Assembly: GCA_028583405.1 (NCBI GenBank) | Contig: CM053251.1 | Coordinates: forward strand, 980,607-1,044,606 | Reading direction: 5' to 3' | Origin: Pogonophryne albipinna | Lineage: Eukaryota > Chordata > Actinopteri > Perciformes > Artedidraconidae | DNA: 64,000 nt | Part shown: positions 1 through 14,091 of the stretch, one piece after another | How positions within the stretch are numbered: the first letter of the stretch is position 1 | How the letters are laid out: every line of letters begins with the position of its first letter | Program-made: the position numbers and the translations under genes | The notes under the pieces: generated by a model | What the model was told of the DNA's origin: nothing | Database searches by the model: none | The model's input: the letters and a program-made list of their open reading frames with translations, nothing else

Positions 1-159
1 TGAGTGCTCGCTGTGCTCTTGGGGTCAGAGGATGTCTGAGCCATGGTCTGAACACAGCTGTTTTAGTTCCTAATTATTGTCACTGACTGTCTATAGTGTT
101 TTATTGTGAGAGTTTATAGATGTGTTATCTTCACGGCTTTCTGTATATTTTCTTTAATT

Positions 160-292
160 CTATTTTAAGTTTAAGTTCTAGTATTGTTTATTCCTACTCT
201 TCAATTTCTACTTATACTTACGCAAACATTTCCCAATTTGGGATCAATAAAGTACCGCTTACCTTATCTTATCTTATTATCTTATCGTTCGA
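160..292 (+). mobile_element. Rex3/RTE-like LINE 3' tail fragment
   Basis: The stretch has CCCAATTTGGGATCAATAAAG followed by a CTTAT repeat, as in the 3' ends of fish Rex3/RTE-type LINEs. The reverse complement of the same tail is at 16478-16550. No ORF is left. Sequence 1-159 may belong to the same 3' UTR, but I cannot confirm it. Confidence 0.5.
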
Positions 293-347
293 CTGAATGT
301 GGTGAAACAAGCAAACAAGGAATATACATACATAGTACTTCCTCGAG

Positions 348-3108
<2,761 letters not shown>

Positions 3109-3110
<2 letters not shown>

Positions 3111-3845
3111 AGGCCTCGACGTGTTTATGATGTGCCAGCGGACGTCATAAATGTGCGTCTGCTGCTGTAGGGAAACTACAGTTTTCTATACAGCGGACTA
3201 CAACAATATGTCTAACTATATTTAAAATGTGTTACCTTTTTATAGAAGTGATTATATTTTTATGCCAATATTTTCCTATTTCAAAGTTTCGTTTAGCACT
3301 TTTATTTTGATAGTAATAAGATTGGGACTCTTATTTTGAAGGAACTTTTACCGGAAGTGAATGGACATATATATTTCGCCTCCCAAGACTTTACACATTT
3401 CCTCTTTGTTTTTCGTTCGGGTTCATCTTGCGCTTTATCAGTTGAATCACTTTGAACATTCGTTTGAGAAGTTGAGGTGTTGGCCGAACTTTTTACCCCA
3501 CGGTCAAACAACTTAATTTGCTTCGCCATTTTTTGTAAAACAAACACACGGCGCACCGCGCACGTGAGTAAACGTGCATCGCTTTCTGGCTCCGTAATCA
3601 CACCAATGCACGTGCAACTTAAGTATCAGGTTCCGACTGGTCACAACAATAATTAAATATCACTCTTAATACAACAAATAATTAACATTTATATATTTTG
3701 GGGTGCACATTTTGCTGTTTGCTGTTCTTATTTATTTATGTTAGAAACTGGTTGCCACTGATGGCAACCAAAGGCCAAGAAGTGGTTGACATTTTTTCTG
3801 AATGGTTGCCAATGGCAACCTGGCAACCGTTACTGTCGAGCCCTG
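3109..3845 (-). mobile_element. hAT-like element with transposase N-terminal remnant
   Basis: Near-terminal AGGCCTCGAC (3111) and GTCGAGCCCTG (to 3845) form imperfect terminal inverted repeats. The flanks AATATGAT and CATATGAT look like an 8-bp duplication. A minus-strand frame at 3302-3532 reads MAKQIKLFDRGVKSS and KRKCVKSWEAKYICP, resembling the start of hAT/zinc-finger transposases. It has no catalytic domain. Confidence 0.5.
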
Positions 3846-4643
3846 CCATATGATTGTATGATAAGATCTTATAATCAATACAAATGTATTGATTATAAAC
3901 GTTAGTCCTTAACATCTATCACTGTGTATATCACCATTCAAACATCTTTTAAAAGTTGAACAAACCCCACACAGCTCAGTAAAGACTGTGAAATGTTGAC
4001 TTTATTTGATCATTTCAGTAAAAACTAACGTTCATATTTCTCTTTTTGATTATAATACTGATGAACGTTCAGAACAAAGCACTTTGGCAACTTACCACAT
4101 ACGTTTTAAAAATGCTTAATAAGCACCGTAACTTTCATGATATAATTTCTCCGTCATAATCGGTTGTTTCCGTGAACGGCCGACTGTTGAGTGACGGCAA
4201 ATGCTGCGGCTGCAAGGCATTGTGGGACAGCATTTTCTCCTCTCCTTTCGGTGAGGGAGGTCCAGTGGTTCCTAAGCTAAAGGAGGTTATAAAGGAAGCT
4301 TGAAACCTCCTTTCCTATCATCTACAGAATTCAAACGGCACTTATCATGGCTGCCACTGAGGTACTTCATTTCACTCCGTTAGGAAGGTTCCTAAGCTAA
4401 ATGGACTATTCGACTGCAACCCTGGTGTCTTAAGACCCTTCAGGATGGGAAAGTCTTTGTATGTTCTTTGACAAAACAAGCAATTTTGTAACTCTAGCTT
4501 CCCCTTAGAGTACTAATAATGACATTTTGTAGATTTAACAATTAATTAATTAGTTGAAAGATAGTATTTATGTCGTTACAGATTACATAAACTATCACAA
4601 GTGGTTATTCTGTTTTTATAGCCTTATGTCTTTTGTAAATTAT
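3846..4643. other. pfkp upstream intron, no gene recognised
   Basis: AT-rich sequence. A short repeated motif (GGTTCCTAAGCTAAA) occurs at about 4269 and 4387, suggesting a small decayed MITE. Nothing coding is seen. Confidence 0.4.
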
Positions 4644-4644
4644 C

Positions 4645-5313
4645 TTAAAGGGGACCTATCATGCAAAATGCACTTTGTGATGTCTTTAATACATAAATAT
4701 GTGTCCCCGGTGCGTCGGGGAACTCACGCAGCGTCAGAAAATAAAACCCTCTCTCTTTTCCTCCGTACCCAAATCTTTTAAAAACGGGGGTTCAACGAGC
4801 GGATACAGATTTGCTGCCGATATGACGTAATTTCGGATGGTGGACCCACAGAGAGTTGCTATCAGAAACAATGCCTGACGTGTTTTGGACGTAATCTCGT
4901 CTTTCTTTACATTAGCATCGCTAACACTCAGAGCTAACCTGTACTGTAGAGCACATGTGTTTAAAAAGCAGGAAATAAAAAAAAAGGAACTCACCTTGTG
5001 ATAAACCCGCAAGAGAAAAAGCATTTGAGCTCCATACTGTTTCAGAAAGAATCCTTGATGGGGTTTAGAACAGGATGGCGTTTTATCACAGCAGAATTTA
5101 ACTTTATCTCCGGTAGAATTCTGATCAGTCATTAGCTCCGCCTCCTCTTTTTTTTTTTAAGCTCAGGATCCGCGTTTCTCTAACAGGGCTGAAATAGAGG
5201 GATATGAGGGATTTCTAAAATGCATGATCTGTTTGGTATTTTGAGCAAAGCACATCAAAGACATGTTTTTATATATTTTTATATATCTGAGACCCATAAT
5301 ATATGCCTTAAAA
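4645..5313 (+). mobile_element. TTAA-type MITE family A, 3' end lost
   Basis: It begins TTAAAGGGGACCTATCATGC and matches, in reverse, the copy at 53466-54104 over most of its length. The expected terminal inverted repeat at the right end is missing. The copy runs out shortly before the LINE at about 5480. Confidence 0.75.
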
Positions 5314-6003
5314 TAGCACTTCCATTTCCAATTCCCTCAATAATTAACGAAATTGCGACTGCCTCATTTGGAGGCAGTCGCAATTTCTACAGGCTCGCAC
5401 TTACCTGTTAGCATCTGGCATCTGTTAAGCATCTAGCTCTCCTGATTACAAACTTGTAGCCATCCCTGCTTATACAAGTAGTAGTTTTAGTTGTCTGCGA
5501 TCTGCGGAGGCCTACTCCCACCTGTCGAGTACGGCTGTACTGAGGTGTTTTTCTTCCGGAGACGTCGCGAAGAGACGGAGCGGCTCCACCTGTTGCTGCA
5601 TGCGATCTGCGATTTACGGAGGCCTGCTCGTCGCGAAGAGACGGAGCGGCTCCACCTGTTGCTGCCTGCGATCTGCGATCTACGGAGGCCTGCTCCCACC
5701 TGTAGAATACGGCTGTACTGGAGAGGTTTTTACCCCGGAGTCGTCGCGGAGAGACGGAGTGGATCCACGCTTCGGGCTTGGCCTGCTTCCACCGGGCGTG
5801 TGCTGCTTTGCGGAGGAAGATTTTACCACTGCTGGGGCCTGCTTTCCACCTGTCCTGGTTCTGCTGTTGCAGAGGCCTGCTTTCACCCCGGGGATACCAC
5901 GGAGGGACCGGAGCGCTTCCACGCTGCTGTTTTCGCCTGTCCTTTGCTGCTGTGCTGATTTTGCTCCAGGAACATCGCGGATACTGTGTGCTGGTCTGGG
6001 AAA

Positions 6004-6861
6004 ATGGCCCATATCGGGATTCTGCTGTGCCTGTTAACTGTTTTGGACTATGAAAAGATCTCTAGTCATTCTGAGGAGTCTACTGGATTCAGGTCTGTTC
6101 TGCCACCCGCAGTGGGCATCCCCTGCAAAGGTTCGGATGTGTTGCTCAAACAATTACTGGTTGCCTTGTCACAGACAATCTGCTCGACAAAATATGTTTG
6201 TCTTTTTTGTTTTCCTGCGATGATGGTTCTTCAGGACTGCTTCTTAAGCTCTAATCACACTCTCGCAGACTTTTCCGGTGTTTCTAAATTAGATGACAAT
6301 GTATGTGTGTCGCTTTAGAGGAAAAGATGCCTGTTTTTTTTGTTGTTATTACTGTCAGGAAATGTACAACCTAACCCTGGTCCGCCCAGTAGTAGTAGTC
6401 AGATCGCTACTCCTGCTGATTTTAAAGCTAGGTCTGGGTTGGGTTTCATCCACTTGAATGTGCGCAGTCTGTTAGGTAAACTAGATTTAGTCCGTATCTG
6501 GGCGAGCTCGACTGACGCTGACGTCATTGTTTTATCAGAAACATGGCTAAACAAATCTATTTTGGCCTCTGACATTGCCTTAAATGGTTTTAATGTGTAT
6601 CGTACCGACCGACCTAATAAAGGTGGTGGCGTTGCCATTTATGTTAAGAATAAGTTCAGTGTAACCACATTAGTTTCCAAATCGATCAGTAAGCAATTTG
6701 AATTTTTAGCCATAAATATAGAAGTGGCAAAGGGTCAACAGGTCATGGTAGTGAGTTGTTACAGACCCCCCTCAGCTGTCAAAGACATTTTGTGGAGCAG
6801 GGTTTTGTTCATGATCTGTTTGATTTTGATTGGGGTAAAATCGATCTGTGTGCTGATGTAG
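6004..6861 (+). pseudogene. LINE ORF 5' part: leader, 2A-like motif, truncated endonuclease
   Basis: From ATG 6004 the frame reads MAHIGILLCLL to a TAG at 6316. It then continues in the same frame through LLLLLSGNVQPNPGP (NPGP at 6373-6384) into an apurinic-endonuclease start (HLNVRSL, LSETWLN, YRTDRPNKGGGVAIYV, SCYRPPS). The N and E catalytic residues of the first motifs are visible. After CYRPPSA (about 6777) the frame runs into sequence belonging to another frame, and the C-terminal endonuclease part with the SDH motif is absent. Confidence 0.8.
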
Positions 6862-8942
6862 AAACCGCATGGTCTTATTTTTATCTTGGTTTTACGGAGA
6901 TCATTGATAGACATGCACCCCTGCGTACATTTAGAGTAAAGAGACGAGACAATGCTTGGTTTTCTGCTGAACTGTCCAGTCTCCTTCATGAGAGAAACAA
7001 GGCCTGGGCAAAGGCTAGGCAATCAGGCTCAGAGGTAGAATGGCTGCATTTTAGGCAGCTAAGAAATAGCTTCACTTCACATGTCAAAAGTTCTAAATCA
7101 AAGTACTATCTGTCAGTAACCACAAAGAATCTGAATAATCCTGGAAAATTTTGGAAAGCCATTAAATCGTTATCCACCGGCGATATCCGTAATGAGCTAC
7201 CTCCGTGCCTTACCACAGCATCTGGCACTATATCGGACAGGGCTACTATGCTAAATTGCTTTATTGAGCATTTTGTGTCCTGTGGTTCTCTATTTGATTC
7301 TGTCACTAACTCTGCTTCTGTGAACACTACAGTATGTGACTCTGAAAAACGTGTGTTGGAAAACCCTTTTAGTTTTACCCCTTTTACTGTTAATGTTGTT
7401 CATGAAGCCTTATCTAAGCTAGATCCTAAGAAACCGGCTGGCCCGGACAACGTAGAACCTTTCTTTTTAAAGATAGCTGCAGATTTTATTGCTCCACCTC
7501 TCACTACTCTTTTTAACCTCTCCCTCAGCTCAAACACAATTCCAAAATTGTGGAAGTCAGCTTATGTCCTGCCTTTGCTAAAAGGAGGGGAGGCCACCTT
7601 ATTAAATAACTATAGGCCAATCTCTAAGTTGTTAGTTCTGGCTAAGGTTCTTGAACGCTTAGTGAGTGAACAGGTAAAGGAGTTTTTATGTAAAAATGAT
7701 ATCCTGTCTAAACATCAGTCAGGCTTCAGAAAGCAACATAGCACCATCACTGCGACAATGAAAGTGGTGAATGATATTACGAGTATCTTAGACAATAAGC
7801 AGAGTTGTGCAGCTCTATTTATTGACCTTTCCAAAGCGTTTGACACCGTTGATCATCGCATCTTAAATCAGAGGCTACTCAGTATAGGCATATCCAGCCA
7901 TGCAGTGGGGTGGTTTGTGAACTACCTCTCTGACAGGTCCCAATGTGTTCACTTTGATGGGCTGTCTTCTGAGTGGTTAAACATTGCTAATGGTGTTCCT
8001 CAAGGTTCTGTTTTAGGTCCACTTTTATTCTCCATCTACATCAACAGTTTAGGTGAAAATGTGGATGAAGCTACTTTACATTTGTATGCGGATGATACCG
8101 TGATGTACTGTGCAGGTCCCTCCATTCAGGAGGCTGCTGTTAAATTACAGGCTGTTTTTAACATTATTCAGACTCAGCTCTCTGAGCTTAAGCTTCTTTT
8201 AAATGTTGAGAAAACCAAGGTAATGCTCTTTTTTAAAGCTAAAAAGACACCAGAGCCTGTTTTAGATATTGTAACTATGCAAGGAATAAAACTTGAAGTG
8301 GTTACCTGTTATAAATACCTTGGTATCTGGCTTGATGATTGTCTCACTTTTAAACTTCATGTCAATAACCTGCTTAAAAAGCTGAGGGTTAGGCTAGGTT
8401 TCTTCTTCAGAAACAAGTCCTGTTTCTCGCTTGAGGCCAGGAAAAGGCTAGTCACTGTGACCTTTTTACCTGTGCTGGACTATGGTGATTTGATGTATAT
8501 GAATGCACCTGCCCATTGCCTGGTCAAGTTAGATGCTGCGTATCACAGCGCACTGAGATTTGTGACAAACTGTAAAGTATTAACCCATCACTGTACCCTG
8601 TATGCAAGGGCTGGTTTGCTTTCACTAACTGTACGGAGGCTCAGTCACTGGTACATTTTTATATACAAAGCCATGTTAGGGAAACTTCCATCTTATATCT
8701 GCTCCCTGATCTCACGGAAAATTGTAAGTGGCTACTGCCTGAGATCGAATGCTGTGGTTTTATTAAATGTGCCAACTGCTAGGACTGTCTTAGGGAAGAC
8801 AGCTTTTAGATGCGCAGCTCCTCTGTCTTGGAATAGTCTGCAAATTAAATGGAAACTGAACAATCTGGTGCCACTAAATGTTTTTAAAGCTCGGTTGGAT
8901 GCTAGTCAATCGGAAGCTATTGGTACCTGTTTATGTGGATAA
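6756..8942 (+). pseudogene. LINE reverse transcriptase ORF (L2/CR1 clade)
   Basis: The frame is open from about 6790 to the TAA after 8939. Reverse-transcriptase motifs are in order: YRPISKL, FRKQHST, FIDLSKAFDTVDH, GVPQGSVLGPLLF and YADD (8085-8096), then the C-terminal region. The catalytic YADD is intact. The listed start is arbitrary, because the ORF is the continuation of the upstream frame after an internal deletion. The domain is intact but has no complete endonuclease or start. Confidence 0.85.
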
Positions 8943-9086
8943 TTATGTAAATGATGCTGTATGATGTCCTTTTGTTGTTCTATTTATGTTTCATGTCGAA
9001 CTACTTGAGCAGGTCTCCCTTGAAAAAGAGATCAATGATCTCAATGGGATTCATCTGTATAAATAAAGGTTTGAAATGAAATGAAT

Positions 9087-10221
9087 AAGTTTAGTCACAG
9101 CTCTCTGTCCGCATGAGAATCAACACTGAACCCAAACGACAACAAGACATCAACAACGTCTACTTTCTATGTAATCAAGCGGGGTTTCAGCCTCTGTGTG
9201 CTGACGGAAACTAAAACCAATCGATGTGTTGATATGGTCTCGTTTCTAAATTCACTAAGTGCTCCGACAGATACTTTGAAATGTAGCCCAATATCCTGAA
9301 GAACACTTAGCCGTCTGTGTGTATTTTAAACCTCTGTACCTCTCCTGATGTCTGCTGACTCACCCTCTCTTAGGCTCTCAGAAACGACATGGAGAAAGTT
9401 GAGTGGAAGAAGGAAGCTTTGGTTGTGCTAAGACGAAAACTCAATAACGTATTACAATAACAACCTTCTTCCAATTCGGTATATATTAAACACTTTTGAA
9501 TTGCCTTATATATATATGAACATAATCATTTTGATGGTTATTTAATTGTTACAGATTCATTTGTATGCAGGAACGGCAGACATTTTATTTTTCAGCTTCT
9601 AACATTTGGAGATTTTCTGTTTTACATCAAGTTAAAGTGAATTTCTTTGGGTTTTAGCCTTGACCAAACATGTCATTTAATGTACAATCTTGGACTTTAA
9701 TTAACTGAGATGAACAGATTAGTTGTAAATTATAAATAATTGTTGTTGTTGTTGTCTACAAAGGTCTTTAAAGCTTGTGAGTGAGCACCCAGAAGTCCGT
9801 TAAACACAACTTTATTGTCATTGCACAAAATACAGTTTGCATCCAACCAGAAAGTGCAAAGAGCATGAAATACTTTACATAACAGAACAAATATAAGGCA
9901 TAGACATATATAGATGAATACAGATGTAATACATAGTAAATAAAGACATTGTAAGTGAGACGCTGTGGGTTTGAGCCCCATGACATTCAAAGGAAAGTGT
10001 TACATCAAGACAACACTAAAATAACTGCACACACATGTTGGCCAACGACCTATATACAGCAATACAGAAAAACCCCTCCATACAAGTGCTTTTCACCAGG
10101 AGAAGTCACAAATAGACCCATTGGTTTCTCCTCTCCGTCTATTTCTGTAGGATCATACATTCTTCCTGATCAATAGAGCACCTGTTGCCTCAAAGATTTA
10201 CAACAAATCCATTACAGTGAC
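9087..10221. other. pfkp upstream intron, no gene recognised
   Basis: Single-copy-looking AT-rich sequence. It has a short ATTGTTGTTGTTG run at 9738 and a fragment at 9800-9960 (CTTTATTGTCATTGCACAAAATA) typical of a LINE 3' tail in minus orientation. No conserved frame. Confidence 0.45.
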
Positions 10222-10419
10222 ATTAGAACAAATCAAATCAAGTTTTATTTATACAGCACATTTAAAAGCGATTTTTGGTCGAGCCAAAGAGCGGTACATG
10301 TAATAAAAACACATTACTACAATCACAATAAAAGACAGAACAGAAATATATATATAAAAAAAAACAGAAACACAGGGAATAGTCAGGTGTCGTGCTCTGC
10401 TCTGACTAGAAGGCCAGAG

Positions 10420-10746
10420 AGAAGAAGTGTGTCTTTAGTGAGGATTTAAAAAACCCTAGTGTCTCGGCCGACCTCACATGGAGGGGCAGAGTGTTCCAGA
10501 GTCTGGGGCCAGCTGCTGCGAAGGCTCGGTGACCTCGGGTTTTGAGCCTGGTCTTGGGCACTATCAGCAACAGCTGGTCAGCAGACCTTAAAGCTGGCTG
10601 GGGTGTGTAGTGATGGAGGAGTTCGGCTATATAGGCCGGAGCCAGCCCATTTAGGGCTTTGAAAACAAATAAAAGGATTTTAAAATCAATTCTGAACCGA
10701 ACTGGAAGCCAGTGTAGTGAAGCCAGAATTGGGGTGATGTGGTCAC
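10420..10746 (-). pseudogene. LINE ORF2 C-terminal end
   Basis: Read on the minus strand this continues the ORF cut at 11870: ITPILASLHWLPVRFRIDFK, then ALRSADQLLLIVPKTRL, then RLWNTLPLHVRS and a stop near 10420. It is collinear with L2-type ORF ends. Confidence 0.8.
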
Positions 10747-11862
10747 CAGGCTTGGATTTTCGTCATTTTAGGGGCAAGGCCATTTGGCCTTTGGTGTCAC
10801 ACATTTTTTCAGGGCGGAAAGGCCACATGCCAGGGCACAGAGGCCATTGAGGGAAAAATTAGGATTTGGAGCTTACAAATAAATAACTTCGCTTTCTAAT
10901 GACAAAAAACAAATCACTTTTTTAATATCAATAATCGTATCATCATATAGGCCTATGCCTCCTTAGTATTACCGTATATAAAATGAAATACTTTACTTTG
11001 AATAATTAGTGTTTGGTATGTTTTCCATCTACTACTACTCCCATTCACAAATCTGAAATGAAATCTAAAAATCTAAAATTCTATTAATATGTAACAAATA
11101 TATTCCATTTCAGAGCAGAAGAAACAGCCTTCAAGGGTCAAACTCTGCACATACATCATTCAGCAGTGCACAGTGAAGCTCCAACACCCAACTGTATGAA
11201 CAAGCAATACTTTGAAATGCAAATGTGTGTGTGTGTGTGCGTGCGTGCGTGTGTGTGTGTGTGCGTGCGTGTGTCTCTTTAATCAACTCCTCACAGCTCC
11301 TCATATCTGTTCAGAAACTGGACAAAAGTTAAAGATGTACAAACCACAGACTGTCTGTGTCATGACGAATACAGTCGCTGCTTTAATTCTGTCTTTAGGA
11401 CGTTGTTGTGAGTGTGGACGGAGCAGCTACAACGTTAGTTTAGCCTGATCGATCCAATCTCCATTCACAAAACACGCATTTTAAAAGGTTTTTCGCATGC
11501 CGTCTTGTCTGCACACTTGTCAAAGCATTAAAGCATGGTTTTTACTAACCGTTATCAGTATTTAGTTACTTCGGCATCATTTTGAAACGTGTATTACAAT
11601 GAAATCACTATAAAATAGGTTAATGGTTTGTGATACTGTGTTTCCACCACAGTATTTACATGGAGATACGCCCCGACCCCTCTCCAGCGCGTCCCGTTTG
11701 AATGACAGGAGTAAACACAGCTGACAGCCGCGGTGAAACTCCAGCGGTTAGAGCAATGCGAGTATTCGCATCGCGTCCGTTGTGAACGCAGCATAATGCA
11801 GTTCAGAAACCACTGTTCTGATGCTTTTAATGCGTCATGGCCGCCGTGAAAATCCCACCCTG
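10747..11862. mobile_element. hAT element inserted in the LINE, perfect 8-bp duplication
   Basis: The insert is bounded by GTGGTCAC at 10739-10746 and again at 11863-11870. The terminal inverted repeats are CAGGCTTGGATTTTC on the left and, reversed, CAGGGTGGGATTTTC on the right (13 of 15). Removing the insert restores LINE ORF2. No transposase is seen, so it is non-autonomous. It contains a mixed GT repeat at 11223-11275. Confidence 0.85.
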
Positions 11863-12057
11863 GTGGTCACTCTTTTTGTGGCCAGTCAGAAGACGTGCAG
11901 CTGCGTTTTGGACTAGCTGCAGGCGTCTAATTGAGGCCTGATCCATACCCACATACAGAGCATTGCAGTAATCCAGTCTCGAGGTAACAAAGGCGTTAAT
12001 AACCCTTTCTAGATCTTTAAAAGATAAAAACGACTTGGTCTTGGCCAATAGTCTTAT

Positions 12058-13041
12058 TTAAAAAAAGCAGGATTTTACTACGGTGCTGACCTGCTTATCA
12101 AATTTAAAAGTGCTAGTGAGGGTCACTCCAATGTTTGTGACAGAGGGGAGGATGTTTTCATTGAGAGAGCCCAGAATATCAACCGGAGAGGCTGGAGGTT
12201 GGGGTCCAAAAAAGATGACCTCGGTCTTGCTCTCGTTGAGGTTGAGGAAATGTTGGCTCAGCCAGGATTTTATCTCTATCAAGCAGTCCATCAACTGCTG
12301 TAGTGAGTGTTTGACATTTGCTTTGAGAGGCAGATAGATCTGTACATCATCAGCGTAGCAGTGGAAGGGGATGTTGTGTTTTGTGAGAATTGAACCTAGG
12401 GGCAGTATGTACAGTGAAAAGAGGATGGGGCCCAGAATAGAGCCTTGGGGAACCCCACAGGTAAGAGGGGCTTTAGCAGAGGAGAAGGCACCTAGCTGCA
12501 CTGAGAAGCTACGGTCTGTCAGGTAGGACCTGAACCATGCAAGGGCAGAGCCTGTGATGCCTGCGGACTGTTCCAGCCGTGACAACAGGATGCTATGGTC
12601 CACAGTGTTGAAGGCAGCTGTCAGGTCTAACAGCACCAAGACAGCTGGGCTACCTGAGTCGGCGGCTAGGAGCAGATCATTAAAAACTCTTAAAAGGGCT
12701 GTTTCAGTGCTGTGCATGGGTTTGAAGCCAGACTGAAACTTTTCATGGATGCCATGCATGGTTAAGAACGACTGCAGCTGGACATAGACTACTCGCTCCA
12801 GGGCTTTAGATAAAAAAGGTAGCTGGGAGATGGGCCTAAAATTTGCGAGAATGGAAGGGTCGAGATTTTTCTTTTTAAGTAGTGGCTTGACCACGGCATG
12901 TTTGAAGGCAGCTGGGACACATCCTGAGCTAAGAGAGGTGTTTATTAGTAATAAAATACTTGCTCCAACTGATTCGAAAACATCTCTGAGAAGGCGAGAG
13001 GGAATGCTGTCTGAGGTGCAGTTTGTCGGCCGCAGGTGCAT
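12058..13041 (-). pseudogene. LINE reverse transcriptase fragment (L2/Maui-like)
   Basis: The minus frame reads NFRPISQLPFLSK, FKPMHSTETALL, VLLDLTAAFNTVDH, GVPQGSILGPILF and CYADDVQIY (YADD at 12357-12346). A frame change near 12058 leads to the next piece (RLDYCNALYVG, NAAARLLTG at 12030-11870). The copy is broken by frameshifts and an insertion. Confidence 0.87.
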
Positions 13042-13363
13042 GACTACATCCGAGAGAGAAGAGAGGGATACAGGCTCAAAGTGGTCGAGGACAGCAGGGC
13101 ACAGAAAAGGAGCAGGATCTGGGGTAGCACTAGTGTGGGCTAGCCTAAGAGCAGATCTTTTTCAATACAAAATGTAAGAAACTTATCACAGAGAGTAGTC
13201 GATGGCACAATTGGAGAAGCATCACAGGGATTAATGATCAAGTTGAGGCCATTAAAAAGAACCTGAGGTTTATGGCTGTTTTTGGAGATTAACAGAGAAA
13301 TGTGCTCTGTTCTGGCTGCTTTGACTGCCGTCTGGTAGTCGGAAAGGCAAGCACGAAGGATTT

Positions 13364-13864
13364 CTAGGGAGACATGGAGTTTATCCTTTTTCCATTTTCT
13401 CTCAGCACGCCTGCAGTTGCGTCATCGGCACTAAAAGCACATTTCACCTCTAATTTACTGATCGGAGAAGCATTAAAAACATCAGAGAACTGTGAGGCAG
13501 TCAAGGGGTTAATCGAACGCAGACGACGCGCGGGGGCACGTGATTCGACTCCTGCGGAAGGGATCGAAGTTGTAAACAGAACCGGTAAATGGTCTGAGAT
13601 ACGCGTTGCTGAACAGATTTCATCCACAGAGACAGACAGTCCAAACGATATTACTAAATCTAAAGTGTGTCCTTTTTCGTGTGTTGGGCCGGCCACGGAC
13701 TGAACGAGACCGAAAGAATCAAGGAGATTTACAAAGTCCCTAACCAGAGGTTTGGACTCACAACACACATGGACATTGAAGTCTCCGGAGATCAAAACAC
13801 GATCAAGGTTGCATTTCATGAGGTTTACACTTTGTTGAAGCTTTACAACCAGAGTTTCCTTCAC
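13364..13864 (-). pseudogene. LINE endonuclease C-terminal fragment
   Basis: The minus frame contains LISGDFNVHVCCES, GHTLDLVIS and RISDHLPVLF, the C-terminal motifs of LINE apurinic endonucleases. The N-terminal part is missing, so the element is 5' truncated at about 13864. Confidence 0.82.
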
Positions 13865-14091
13865 AGTTCACTCGCCAATTGATCGTGGAAACATCTCAGT
13901 TATTTGTGACCTTGTAGAGATGCCCTTTTAAATTGTTTTTGGCCTAATTTGTAGGACAACTAATATGCATTGAGTTTAAGACAGGCAGTAAATGCATCAA
14001 GGTGACACATGCATTGCATTCTGAAGTTTTCCACTTGTTTGTGCTCCTCCAAATTCTTCATCAACATGTCTCCATGTGTCTTCATCGTATT

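Larger units (their letters stand above)
5480..9086 (+). mobile_element. L2/CR1-like LINE, near full length but inactivated
   Basis: A GC-rich 5' region with about 65-100 bp tandem units (CGCGAAGAGACGGAGCGG) occupies about 5480-6000. Then come an ORF with a 2A-like NPGP motif and an endonuclease start, a deleted/frameshifted endonuclease, and a full reverse-transcriptase ORF. The 3' UTR ends AATAAAGGTTTGAAATGAAATGAA-like, the short tail repeat of L2-type elements. It lies in sense orientation in the pfkp intron. Confidence 0.85.
10222..13864 (-). mobile_element. L2/Maui-like LINE, 5' truncated, split by a hAT element
   Basis: On the minus strand from 13864 the endonuclease C-terminus (SGDFNVHV, ISDHLPVLF) is followed, after frame damage at 13364-13041, by reverse transcriptase. 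After the insertion at 10747-11862 comes the ORF end (ITPILASLHWLPV). The 3' UTR ends in TTGATT repeats at about 10222-10240. The total without the insert is about 2.5 kb. Confidence 0.88.

Noticed and set aside
12083..12337. Forward-strand frames at 12083-13177 and 13374-13882
   Set aside because: They are antisense shadows of the minus-strand LINE ORF.
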